Assembly (NCBI GenBank): GCA_010645155.1
Contig: JAAGOF010000220.1
Span: 120,765 to 184,764, forward strand
Source of the DNA: Tigriopus japonicus
Taxonomy: Eukaryota > Arthropoda > Copepoda > Harpacticoida > Harpacticidae
Direction of reading: 5' to 3'
DNA: 64,000 bases
The stretch's first letter is position 1; the number at the start of each line of letters is the position of its first letter. The position numbers and the translations under genes are program-made. Below the pieces are notes generated by a model, which did not search any database, was not told where the DNA came from, and was given only the letters and a program-made list of their open reading frames with translations. Positions 53,933 to 64,000 of the stretch are shown here, piece after piece.

Positions 53933-54013
53933 CAAGATTCGCTTGAATTGGGCGTTCTCTTTGGGCGGGAGTGAAGAACCCGTGGCCGAATTGGCCGAAT
54001 GCGGCGAAGGCAT
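53933..54013 (-). CDS. NAA15: NAA15 first coding exon (NatA auxiliary subunit), rest not found
   Basis: An 81-bp open exon from ATG 54013 to a GTGAGA donor at 53932 encodes 27 residues ending SLPPKENAQFKRIL. This matches the otherwise unusual N-terminus of NAA15 (SLPPKENALFKRIL in human, from memory). NAA15 is the ribosome-anchoring TPR subunit of the NatA N-terminal acetyltransferase. The 12 preceding residues are Ser/Ala/Pro-rich, and the flanks are locally GC-rich, like a promoter. The TPR exons should lie at lower coordinates on the minus strand, but I could not find them. Intron 1 is therefore very long, or this is a displaced copy or assembly break. Confidence 0.72.
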
Positions 54014-55671
54014 CCTGGCAAAACGCGGGCAAAATCACCGCAATCTCGAAAAAAGGGGAACAAGAATGGAAGAGGATCCAATCCGGAGGATTTCCACAAC
54101 ACCAAAATAACCTCTCTTCGGTGGTCTGTATGTAGGAAAAGCCCGAAATCCCGAATTCCCGAATTCAATGCCAGACCGCATGGAAAACAGGGAGCGTATT
54201 TTTTCATTTTCCAAAGTATGGCATTCACAAAGTCAAATTTTGGTATACAATTATATTTATAGTCATATTTAATTTGACCAAAATTTGCTAACATGATATA
54301 TCATTTGGTGTGCAAGGTCATTTAGACTGAATCTTGGTCGTAATTTGGCTTTTGAAAGGGATAGTAGGTAACCCTGATCCTTTTTGGGACAGATGCCCAA
54401 GGCTGACATCAGCTGACAAGTGACAAGGGTGACTGAGTCAATAAGCGAGGGTGAAGCTGACATCTTGCCGTTGATGTCTTGGGTAGGCTATTTGTGGTCA
54501 TCGACAATGGGTATTAAAACGCCGAGCCATACAATCATGGTGAAAGTTTTTAAAATGGAGCATTTTGACTTCATAGCGGAGGTTTTTTGGCTGCAAGAGA
54601 GTAGACAAACTGGTCTATGAGAAGAGACAAAGCTTAGCATTTCTCAATAATGGGCCAGCAATGTCACCCAATGTCGTAGTCGATACAACTATAGCACGAT
54701 AACACGGATTGTTTTGTTCAACTATGATGACGAAAAAACTTCTACGAGTCACCCTTGGCCAAATTTGGGCCGGACATTTCTGCGATAAGTTGAAGGAGTG
54801 ACGATTGGAGTAGTTGAATGAAAACGCCATGATTGCCGTTTTATTTGCAATATTTGAAATGATATCAACGGAGCAAAATGGAATGTCGTGGAATCAAATT
54901 TATGTGAAATGACAGAAATTTGGCGAGGTTTTGAGGTTTAACTATAGGTTGGCTCCGTTGATCGGATACTGTTATTGGCGATGAAGCGGCTCCCTGAGAA
55001 TTGGATCCGAATTGCCAGTGTTGCCTTTTTAAAGATAAAATTGACAAATTTTGAAGGGCTGGACTTCAAGCTGGATTTTTATTTAAAGTTAAGAAAATAT
55101 TTGCATGCACGACAATAAATTACTTCATTGCCTCTTTACAAGTTGTTATGAATCAAACAAGGAGGACTGAAACATTGGCTGTGTTGGCATGAAGCTTTTT
55201 CACCGATGACTTCAAACAATGAATTAATTCAAGATAAAAGTAGAAATCTTGATATCAAAAATCTTTTAATTTATGAGAAAAGTAGTAATTTTGATGCTAA
55301 AGAACTATGAAAATCATGAAAATATATATATCAAAAACTGACTCTTAATTGTAAAACTTTCAGAAGTGTTAAGAAGTTGAAGAAAAAGCTTTAGTTTGTA
55401 AAATTAGTTTTGAGAAATTCCTGATGGAACTAGAGTTATTTTCAGTTAAATCGCACGGCTTGTACTTTGTGTGACATACCGTATCTATTTATTTCTTCAA
55501 GAAGGTAAGCATATCAGTGTTCAAGGTTAAAGCTAGGGTTAAGATGGCTCAGTTGTTTGGGAGAGTTTAGATGGGCAGGAGTATCCTTATTCCTTAAATC
55601 TCCGTTTTTAAAGGCAAAAATTGAGGTTTAATTGATGATTTGTTTTTTTTCCAAAACTGGTGCATGATCAT
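54014..55671. other. Region between the divergent NAA15 exon and CUL3
   Basis: The first about 150 bp are GC-rich and may be the NAA15 promoter. The rest is AT-rich with unrecognised short frames. Confidence 0.45.
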
Positions 55672-55829
55672 TAGGCCCCGGAATATAATTCTATTTTGCT
55701 GTGGAGCAAAAATCCTAAGCGTTTTACAGAGTAGGGTCAGCTGATGGTTATCTTCAGCTGACCTTTCTCCTCGAAACGTCTGGGATTTCTGCTCCACAGC
55801 AAAATAAAAAAAAATATTCCGAAGGCCTA
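55672..55829. mobile_element. Palindromic MITE, family P1, copy 3
   Basis: The cleanest copy, about 158 bp: TAGGCCCCGGAATAT at the left, its near-complement ATATTCCGAAGGCCTA at the right, with GCTGTGGAGC / GCTCCACAGC inside. It lies between the NAA15 exon and CUL3. Confidence 0.75.
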
Positions 55830-55892
55830 ATTTTTCTAATCATTAATTGTAAATTTTAAATTCATGCCTCTCTGGCCATTGACTTGCCATTG

Positions 55893-55943
55893 CCGCTGAA
55901 ACTGCATTAGATGGCGCATTTTATAACTGCACTCCTGTATTGC
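55893..55943. repeat. Relic of the 38701-40489 element terminus
   Basis: TTAGATGGCGCATTTTATAA-CTGCACTCCTGTATT resembles the inner TIR block AGATGGCGCACTTTATGACT of the long-TIR element. Only about 50 bp are left. Confidence 0.5.
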
Positions 55944-55949
55944 CCCTGA

Positions 55950-56501
55950 AAATGCGAAATTCATATTAATTTCTTGTCCCTCTTGTATAATATTCCAAAC
56001 TTACAGTACCAGCCGCTAAAAAAAAACTTCTCACAGTACCCTTGTAATTACACTACACATTTTACTTGGCAGTTCCAGACAAATCCTGAAATTACGGTTC
56101 AATTTAACCAATACCTAAATGGGAGGTAACATCTAACATCCCCGTCTCTCCCCGTACATTGGACACCTAAAATATGCCTATTAAACCTCAAAGAAGGGCC
56201 ATCTTTTCTACTTCACCGCTCGCTCAAAAGAAGCCTCCACAAGAGGTTGCGAGACTAGATATCTAATACGTCATCGTCGCTTCTGACCTTTTCTTCTGGC
56301 CTCAAACCTTCCACTGGCCAATCTCGGCCACTCCGTTCATCATCCCTCGTTCTTGTCGTTCTCGGAGGGTCCGTCACTCACTCTATTTCAGCGCACTAGT
56401 GACCGATACCTATCCGCCCACCGACAAGGGCTACCCCGATTGGCCCCGCCCACTACCCGCTCCGCCCCCTCCCCCGTGATTCCGGTAGGTCGGCCGGCAA
56501 G
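55950..56501 (+). promoter_or_regulatory. Probable CUL3 promoter/5' UTR region
   Basis: The last 250 bp before the CUL3 start become C- and CpG-rich, unlike the AT-rich surroundings. No TATA box or unambiguous initiator can be assigned, and the transcription start is unknown. Confidence 0.4.
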
Positions 56502-59218
56502 ATGAAGAGCGTGGCGTACCCGAAGAAGGAGGGCAAGATGCGGATTCGCTCTTTCCCCATGACCATGGACGAGAAATACGTGGAGAACATTTGGAATCTG
56601 CTCAAAGAAGCCATTCAGGAGATTCAGCGCAAAAACAATTCCGGATTGAGTTTCGAGGAGCTGTATCGGAACGCCTACACCATGGTGTTACACAAGCACG
56701 GGGAACGCCTCTACACGGGCTTGAAAGAGGTGGTCACGGCCCATTTGGAGACCAAAGTGCGCGCTGACGTCTTGGGCGCGCTCAATAATCACTTTTTGCA
56801 GACCTTAAATGGCGCCTGGAACGACCATCAGACGTCCATGGTCATGATTCGCGATATCCTCATGTACATGGATCGGGTTTATGTCCAACAAAACAACTGC
56901 GAGAACGTCTACAATCTCGGATTGAGCTTGTTCCGCGATCAAGTCGTCCGGTGAGTCCGAGAAAATTGGGAAATTCAGGCCCTAGATGAGATCCTAGGAC
57001 TCTTAGGGAGGGTTTGGGTTAGGAATGGGACACATTTGATTAGGGCGCAGGAGAATGGGATGGTAGATCTGGATCCGGAATCGACAAGTACCGTAATTGA
57101 AGGAGGTCATATGTCCCGGAATATAAGGGTAGATTGATAGAAGGGCCAGTGAATAGGCTTGAATTGAAACGCCATGAAATCGGAGGGTCAAATCAATAGT
57201 AAACCCACCCATGCTACATTGGAACAGTGTCGACTAACTAGGAAACCCATGATGGGTCTTCGTATGAGGCTGTCCTAGTCGGAAAAATGGCCAAGTTCGT
57301 TTGTAAATCAAGTTAATCATTGAAAGCTCTTCGTTTCAGATACGGCGGGATCGGCAACCATTTGCGTCACACTCTGCTGGACATGATAATGAAAGAGCGT
57401 CGAGGCGAGAAAACCGATCGTCTGGCCGTGAAGAACGCTTGTCAGATGCTCATGATGCTCGGGATCGAGACCCGACGCGTTTACGAGGAGGACTTTGAGA
57501 ACCATTTCCTCAAGCAGTCGGCCCATTTCTACAAGATCGAGTCGCAAAACTTCCTCGCGGAGAACAGCGCCTCGGTTTACATCCGCAAAGTGGAGCAACG
57601 CATCAACGAAGAGGCCGAACGAGCCACGCATTATTTGGACGAGTCCACCGAGCCTCGCATCGTGGAAGTCGTCGAGGAGGAGCTCATCAAACGCCACATG
57701 AAAACCATCGTGGACATGGAGAACTCGGGCGTGGTTCACATGTTGATCAACCAGAAAACCGAGGACCTGGCCTGCATGTACAACCTGTTTCGACGCGTGG
57801 CCGATGGACACAAGACCATGGCCGATTGTGTGAGTGAGCACCTTCGAGGCGTGGGCAAGGACCTCGTGGCCGAGGATGGCCAGGCGCCCAACGCCATTAT
57901 CTACATTCAGAGACTCTTGGACTTGAAGGATCGCTATGACCGATTCCTAGCCGTGTCGTTTGCCAGTGACAAGTTCTTCAAACAGATCATCTCGGGAGAT
58001 TTCGAGCACTTTCTCAACTTGAACAAGCGCTCGCCGGAATATCTCTCGCTGTTCATCGATGACAAACTCAAGAAGGGCGTCAAGGGACTCACGGACGCCG
58101 AGGTCGAGATGGTCTTGGACAAGTCCATGATCCTGTTCAGATTCCTCCAAGAGAAAGATGCCTTCGAAGAGTACTACAAACGCCACCTGGCTCGACGACT
58201 CCTCAATCAGAAGTCGGCTTCGGATGACTCGGAGAAGATGATGATCAGCAAACTCAAGTCCGAGTGCGGCTGTCAGTTCACCTCCAAACTTGAGGGCATG
58301 TTCAAGGACATGACCTTGTCCAACAATGTCAACGATGAGTTCAAGAACTTCTTGGCCAACACCAACAAGAACCTGCACGGGGTTGACCTGACAGTGCGCG
58401 TCCTCACCACAGGCTATTGGCCCGGTCAGAATGCGCCGCCGCCCATCAGTCTTCCTCGCGAGCCCGCGCACGCCTTTGATGTATTCAAGAACTTCTATCT
58501 GGGCAAACACAGTGGGCGCATCCTCACTCTGCAGCCCAGCGCCGGCACTGCAGACTTGAACGCGCTCTTTTTCGGCGCCAAAAAGGAGGATGGCGAAGGC
58601 AAAGACGGCGCGTCGTCGGCAACGGGCGCCACGCCGAAAGTAGGCTCCGCCAGTGCGACGCCGGTCAACCCACGCAAGCACATACTCTGCGTGAACACCT
58701 ACCAGATGTGCGTCCTCTTCCTCTTCAACCGACGTGATAGCTACACCTATGACGAGCTCAAGGAGGAGACGTCCATTCCTGATCGGGACCTGACGCGTGC
58801 GCTCCAACCCTTGGCCATTGGCAAAGCCTCGCAGAGGATCCTCTTGAAATCACCCAAATCCAAAGAGATCGAGGGCTCGCACGTGTTCACTGTCAACGAT
58901 TCCTTCAGCTCACAATTTCATCGGGTCAAGATCCAACAGGCTAGTGCGCGACAGGGCGAATCCGAGCCTGAGCGAAGTGAGACCAAGAAGAAAGTGGACG
59001 AGGATCGCAAACACGAGATCGAAGCCTGCATCGTGCGCATCATGAAGAGCAGGAAACAGCTCAACCACAACCAATTGGTGTCCGAAGTGGTCGAGCAATT
59101 GAACAAACGCTTCCAACCCTCACCCGTGGTCATCAAGAAACGCATCGAGGGTCTGATTGAGCGTGAATATCTAAAGAGGTCAGAAACGGACAGAAAGACC
59201 TACGTGTATTTAGCTTAG
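56502..59218 (+). CDS. CUL3: Cullin-3, scaffold of BTB ubiquitin ligases
   Basis: Two coding exons, 56502-56950 and 57340-59218, joined CG|A (Arg) across a 389-bp GT-AG intron. The product is about 775 residues (human 768). It scaffolds CRL3 E3 ligases: the N-terminal cullin repeats bind BTB adaptors, and the C-terminal cullin homology domain binds RBX1. Seen: near-identical family blocks [36 protein letters not shown] and [20 protein letters not shown], and the winged-helix tail with the NEDD8-acceptor lysine in IVRIMKSRK (K719 here, K712 in human). The Ala/Gly/Ser-rich loop around 58580-58670 is longer than in human. The ATG at 56502 gives the family-length N-terminus. The exons are distinctly GC-richer than their surroundings. 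It is convergent with TAF11. Confidence 0.98.
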
Positions 59219-59550
59219 CCGAACAATATTGAGAGAAATTGGAATGCTTTCGTTTGTCCCCTGTTGGGAGTGAGCACTCTCTCTCTCTCTAATGTCTCAC
59301 CTTCAACAAGAAACATGAAATCCGGGTGTCGGTTTTGGGAGTGGAAATTTTTTCGTGCAGGTCAACCCTTCTTTGGATCAAACCACCCACATTATTACTA
59401 CTACTATTATTATAATCACGACTTCTGCTACAACCACCACTACAATTACTCTATGATCCATGAAGTATCTATCCATCATCCTCTCTTTTTGTTTTTCTTT
59501 CATTTGCAAATTAAATCTCGCGGCACAGAAGGAATGAATTGCAAACCGTT
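59219..59550. other. CUL3-TAF11 convergent 3' region
   Basis: The stop codons are 332 bp apart, so both 3' UTRs and poly(A) sites must fit here or overlap. An ATTAAA (near 59510, plus strand) is a candidate CUL3 poly(A) signal. A TAC/TAT microsatellite lies at 59393-59416. Confidence 0.5.
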
Positions 59551-62000
59551 CTAAGCGGACATGTTGACCGATTTCTTTTTCTCGCCCAAAGGTAATTTAT
59601 CTTGAACTCTCATCCGCCGAACTGCTTCGCGTAAATGCTTGGGTTTCAGAGGTCCTTGTTCGCCCAAGCTCTCCATGTAATCCAGGGCTTCCTCAATGAC
59701 TTCGCCTACAAACACCTTGGTGATGCCTGCCATTGAAATCACCACGTTTTGCCCGATGGAATTGCCTGAGAAAGAAGAGCAATGGAGATGGTTGAAATTT
59801 GGATATAGGCTCAGGGGTTTCAACATTTCAGAAACAATCAATCTTTGAGAACTTGTGAAGCAAGGAAAGTGACCTTTGACCGATATTTGCGGGCCTCGGT
59901 TTTAAGCTTGAAATGTTCCAATCCCGACAGAATCGATTTTTGGGTTAAGCAATTTTGAACTTAAGTAGACTCTTGTTCTTGTGAGAGTAAAAAAACGTGT
60001 GAAGTAAGTAGGAAAAAATCAGCATAAAAATTACGAAACAATCGAGTCTTTTAGGGCATTAGGTAACAAATGGAATAGAAAAAATGTGTGTTGCTCAAGT
60101 GAGCGTTTTAAATCATATCGCTAGCGGTAAAACAGGGCCATTACCTGTGCTCGGCCCATTTTGGCAAATCCTAATTTGAGTGTGTTTTCAATGAGTTTTA
60201 GGTGCGTGGAAACAACCGACTTTTCACGTTAAGTTACCTTGGCTGGATTTGGGTCAATAAAATGCAAAAATCACTTTCAAGGTGATTGATTAAAAATACT
60301 TAAACAAGCCATGTGCTATTGCAAAACTAGGACTTAATTGATCCAAAAAATAATTTAACGATACATATTTGCTCATTTGATTCCGTAGAGAAATTTCAAT
60401 ATTTAAATATGTTTCTCATTCAAAGAAATGAAATAGTTTGTAATGCTTGTCTTAAGCATGAATGATTTTATAGATCTTCTTTTTTACCTTTTAAACTGGG
60501 CATATTATCAACCAGGAGTTAGCAGAGGTAACGAAATGTAAATAGCAATCACTTTCACGAACGTTGACTCTTTGAATAACCGGCAAAATTATACAACTTT
60601 AATATGCAAAAATGGGCTGAGCAACTCAGCACAACATCGCCCCTGTTTTACCGCAAGCGGTATGATTTAAAACGCTCACTTGAAGCAACCTTTCTGCATG
60701 TCCCATTGGCTGTCACATAAATTTCCCATTCCTTTTTTTCTGTCAATTTTTGCCAAAATCACATGAACATTTTGGACCTCTTGCTTTATTCAAAAAATTT
60801 CAATTTCAGCTGCCATTCCGACTTTTTTTGGACTTTTTTCGGGTTTCAGAACAGGAATGTTGAGTTTATAATACCTTGTAAAAAAGTCTATGAATCTGGC
60901 TGCAAGGCTAAGGAAAGTGAAATTCACCATTGCCAGAGAATAGTTCAGTTTGAAAGACGTCTTTGTCCCGTTTTTAACCCCATGAAGAGTCAACTTTTCG
61001 CATATTATTACTCCGAGGCATAATCATAATCATAAAACAAATGTGCGAACAAAAGTATTAAAAAAAGCGCCCTTGAAATGGATCTTTTTTCCTTGATTAA
61101 ATCACCCTCCTTCACCTACCCGTTATGGTCTGCATGATTCGCTTGATGGCAGCCTTTGGAAAGGCTGCTCGTCGATACATCTCATAGCGGTCCAACTGTT
61201 CTTCGGTAAAATTTGATACCAGAACCCTAAAACAAAGAAATCGCATCAAAAATTGAAGGCCATCAACAATATCCTAAAACTTTGAAACCTTACTGCATTT
61301 TCTCGCGCTCTTCTTCTTCGAGTTCCTCTTTGGTTTTCTTCACTTTTTCGGGTTCGGGCGTGGCTTGGGGCGGGTTGATTCGATTTTCAGTGGGATCCAC
61401 TTTGTCTGGAGTGGGACTCAGTCGTTCCTCTTTGGGTGGGATCACCTCATCTGGATCCGTTTTGGGGGTGGGTCCACTTGCGGGAAGTACTAGATCGTCG
61501 GGTTTTGTGTCTGAAAATGAAGGTCATGAAGAAGGTTGGTGTTTGTTAATCATGGCATGGAATGGGTTTTCTTGTTTTCTTATGCAATTTCGTAAAAAGT
61601 GAAATTTTCGGTGCGTTTGCATGGTACTGAAAAAAATCATAAAATCTAAAGATGTCCTTGGCGTTGCCTACAGCGCTCACATCACGATGATTTTGTGACT
61701 GTATTTACTACCTATTGGCGAATTTGGACCCGGGGAAAGTCCCGAGGGGGAATGGCGTCGTGGGGGTAAAGAGGCTTTGATCTCGGCCGATTCGTCATTG
61801 TCGTCGTCGCTCTCGATTTGACCTTCTTCAGCCTCGGAATCGCGCTTGATGGGCATTGTCGGTGGATTTTGTTCCTTCTTGGGCGAAATCAAGTCCGAGG
61901 ACAATCGGCGTTTTTTGAGCGGAGGACTCACGATAGACAACGAAGAATCAGGCGCAGAAAATGGTGACGATGAACCCGACGATGAAGGGGAAGAAGCCAT
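59551..62000 (-). CDS. TAF11: TFIID subunit 11, histone-fold protein
   Basis: Four coding exons: 62000-61712, 61510-61294, 61226-61120 and 59765-59551, all GT-AG and in phase, giving about 275 residues (human 211). TAF11 pairs with TAF13 through a histone fold inside TFIID and contacts TBP/TFIIA in the nucleus. Seen: a long Ser/Pro/acidic, low-complexity N-terminal half, then [57 protein letters not shown] and [14 protein letters not shown], which match the conserved TAF11 core over residues about 167-265. The chosen start is MASSPSSS at 62000; an in-frame ATG at 62054 would add 18 residues. Intron 3 (1.35 kb) carries a foldback repeat. Confidence 0.96.
60090..60689. repeat. Foldback repeat in TAF11 intron 3
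   Basis: The left arm (GCTCAAGTGAGCGTTTTAAA through GCGGTAAAACAGGG, 60090-60165) recurs inverted at about 60612-60689. The 440-bp interior is AT-rich and non-coding. Confidence 0.75.
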
Positions 62001-63712
62001 GATCGAGTGAGATGTTGTGAATTTGAATGTGGACCTCAAAACACGGTATAACATTGGATTGAAGCAAGCGTAGTTTGTTTGTTATTGTTGACGCAGAACT
62101 CTAATTTTCCCCGATGAACGTGTGCTAGGTTGGGTGAGAATGGAAATGGATTGGCATGCTCAATACTCAAGTGTTTCCATCAATGCCAATGTAACATCTG
62201 TAACCAGGCGCGAAGACAAAAAGGACAAGCACGAAACCTCGACACCTTCTAATTAGAACTCGACTCTAGTACATGACATCAAGGGATTTTGCAGTTCTCC
62301 GTTGAGGTGGAACAGTCTGAAAAAACATATACCATGAACAAGACCTCATACGATATTTCCCGGGGTTCCTACGCCAATAAACTATGAACGCGATATCTCA
62401 GCCAAGAATAGCGTTTTTATGATGTTTGATAAGAGGGACAATCTGTAAAGACATTCAGTTTGAATGAGCTGGAAAACTTTTGTAAAATCACTGACTGAAA
62501 CCAACATATTTTCCAACCATATCAAGAGATGTTACTTAAATTTAAGTAACTTAAAAAACTTAAAAACAACATTTCAAAATTTCAAAATTTCAAAACCATC
62601 AATTGAAAGGTTTGAATTAGATTAGAAATTTGAATTAGAGCGAAATTGCATCCACATTTTTTCAGCGGGTAATACACTATCATTTACTTACAGTATTTCT
62701 TAATCTACATTAACTCAAAGCTAAAATAACTGAGACAAATTGATTTGTGCCAATCATTGTAGGCTCCATTAATATGACGTACATTCCTTGTGACATTGAA
62801 TCAAAATCTTGTGTATTACTCGAAAATGGTTGATCCCGCACAAATTGCACTAAGCTCAACAAGGCACGGAAAATAACAATTCTTAAGATATGTGTACTTC
62901 AATTCCCATTTTGTGGGCTTATTTTCGATTTCACTCAAATTCTGTGAGGGAGAAAAATTCGGAGTCACGAACGCTTTGTTTTCAAAAATGTCTCTTCATG
63001 GGCAAATCTTGTCGTCGCTTATCGTTGCTTAAAAATTGAATAAACTAGTGATAAATTGTGTTTATCTAAGTCCTCAAGCCAAGTGAATCACAATGACAAA
63101 TTAACAGAACTGAAATACATCACAATTAGAAATTAACCGAACTGAAGTACATATACCGCTATGCCTCTAAATCTTAAGTAGCCTCAAATGTCGTTTGAGC
63201 TTGAATTTGGAACAATTAAACAGGGTCAACTCCTCTGTTGGAGCGCGGTTTATAGGTCACAATCAAAACGGTCACTGGTAATTAGCTCACAGCGAAATTT
63301 AACACAGAAAAACTGTAAACACGGTAAAAGGGTCACAAGTTAAAACGATGACAGTGAAAAGTCACAAAATGAAAAAGACCTGCACAACTCCAGATGGGGT
63401 ACCCCCAAGAACCCTATTTTACTGTTCCATGGTTAAAGATTGTTGATGGGAGTAACAATAGTCCGCACTCACCTCACACCTACCAGACCCCCAGAAAAAG
63501 GTGTGCCTCCACCCCTCTTCAGACCAACTTGCCCCCTACCTTCAGAATGCAACCATGGGCTTAGAAGATAACTTGGGTCGAATATTATCTTCAAAAATAT
63601 GAACGAGCTCTTGTTGGGCTCATTCCTTTAACAAAATATGGATGTCTTTGATCAGTCAAATTTGAATGCCAATTCAGAAAGCCAGTCCATTGTAACAGAA
63701 GATGATAGTCAT
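62001..63712. other. Upstream of TAF11, nothing recognised
   Basis: Should contain the TAF11 promoter close to 62060-62200. Degenerate GTCACAA/AAAACGGT repeats occur around 63250-63370. No gene was found. Confidence 0.45.
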
Positions 63713-63988
63713 AAATGGATGAGTGTAATCGAACGAATTCAGCTGGGGATTCTGGGGCTAAAATGGCTAGGGATGGGTCAGAACTAGGTTCGGACATTTC
63801 ATAGTTTTAGTTTGCTACGTGAGGAAAAAAATCGTATTTCAATTGATTGTAAAAATGAAAAAAGAAAACAAATTGGGCTCACAAATTTTGATTAAGTTTT
63901 ATGGAGGGCGAGTCTCGACTCTGACGCATCCCTAGCCAATTTGGCCCCAGAATCCCCAGCTGAATTCGTTCGATTACACTCATCCATT
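63713..63988. repeat. Palindromic repeat at the window end
   Basis: AATGGATGAGTGTAATCGAA through GCTAGGGATG (63713-63795) recurs inverted at 63908-63988 with very few differences. The right end may continue past the window. The open frame on the minus strand is the arm translated. Confidence 0.78.
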
Positions 63989-64000
63989 GCGCCATCTTGT

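Noticed and set aside
57317..57841. 174-codon minus frame, and the 286-codon minus frame at 57947-58807
   Set aside because: Antisense shadows of GC-rich CUL3 exon 2. Only the plus frame matches a family.
59264..59554. 96-codon frame after CUL3
   Set aside because: Runs through the 3' UTR and a TAC/TAT microsatellite (poly-Tyr). No conservation cue.
62001..62054. Upstream TAF11 start giving 18 more residues (MLYRVL...)
   Set aside because: Possible but less likely. The added residues do not resemble TAF11 N-termini, and MASSPSSS begins the typical low-complexity region.

Overview
This is a gene-poor, AT-rich, transposon-loaded piece of an animal nuclear genome. The three genes whose families are clear (cullin-3, TAF11, the first exon of NAA15) and a multi-exon family A GPCR are metazoan. 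Short GT-AG introns beside very long transposon-filled ones, plus mariner, hAT-like and LINE remnants, fit an arthropod, probably a crustacean such as a copepod. The sequence alone does not fix the species.

Layout. 1-2.9 kb: small foldback repeats and a 23-bp tandem array. 2.94-3.88 kb: a striking foldback element with tandem-repeat arms and a 9-bp target duplication. 4.1-23.5 kb: one minus-strand gene of nine coding exons for a 573-residue peptide-type GPCR. Its introns carry LINE tails, hAT-like MITEs, a Tc1 remnant and several foldbacks. 23.6-53.9 kb: a repeat desert with no complete host gene. It holds a disrupted RT fragment, hAT-like MITEs, a mariner element nested in a long-TIR element, a 2.7-kb foldback nested in another hAT-like MITE, and a LINE with an intact reverse transcriptase but no endonuclease. 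53.9-54.0 kb: the first coding exon of NAA15 (minus strand), whose other exons I could not find. 56.5-59.2 kb: CUL3 (plus strand, two coding exons). 59.55-62.0 kb: TAF11 (minus strand, four coding exons), tail-to-tail with CUL3. 62-64 kb: non-coding, ending in a palindromic repeat cut by the window edge.

The host genes have unrelated jobs: neuropeptide-type signalling (GPCR), N-terminal acetylation (NAA15), BTB-CUL3 ubiquitin ligation (CUL3) and TFIID-dependent transcription (TAF11). No operon or shared pathway is implied. What unifies the window is its mobile-element ecology. At least ten inverted-repeat elements have readable boundaries or target duplications, several are nested, and all recognisable LINE tails lie on the plus strand. 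Exon joins were built by eye from splice consensus, reading frame and family similarity; no transcript data were available.
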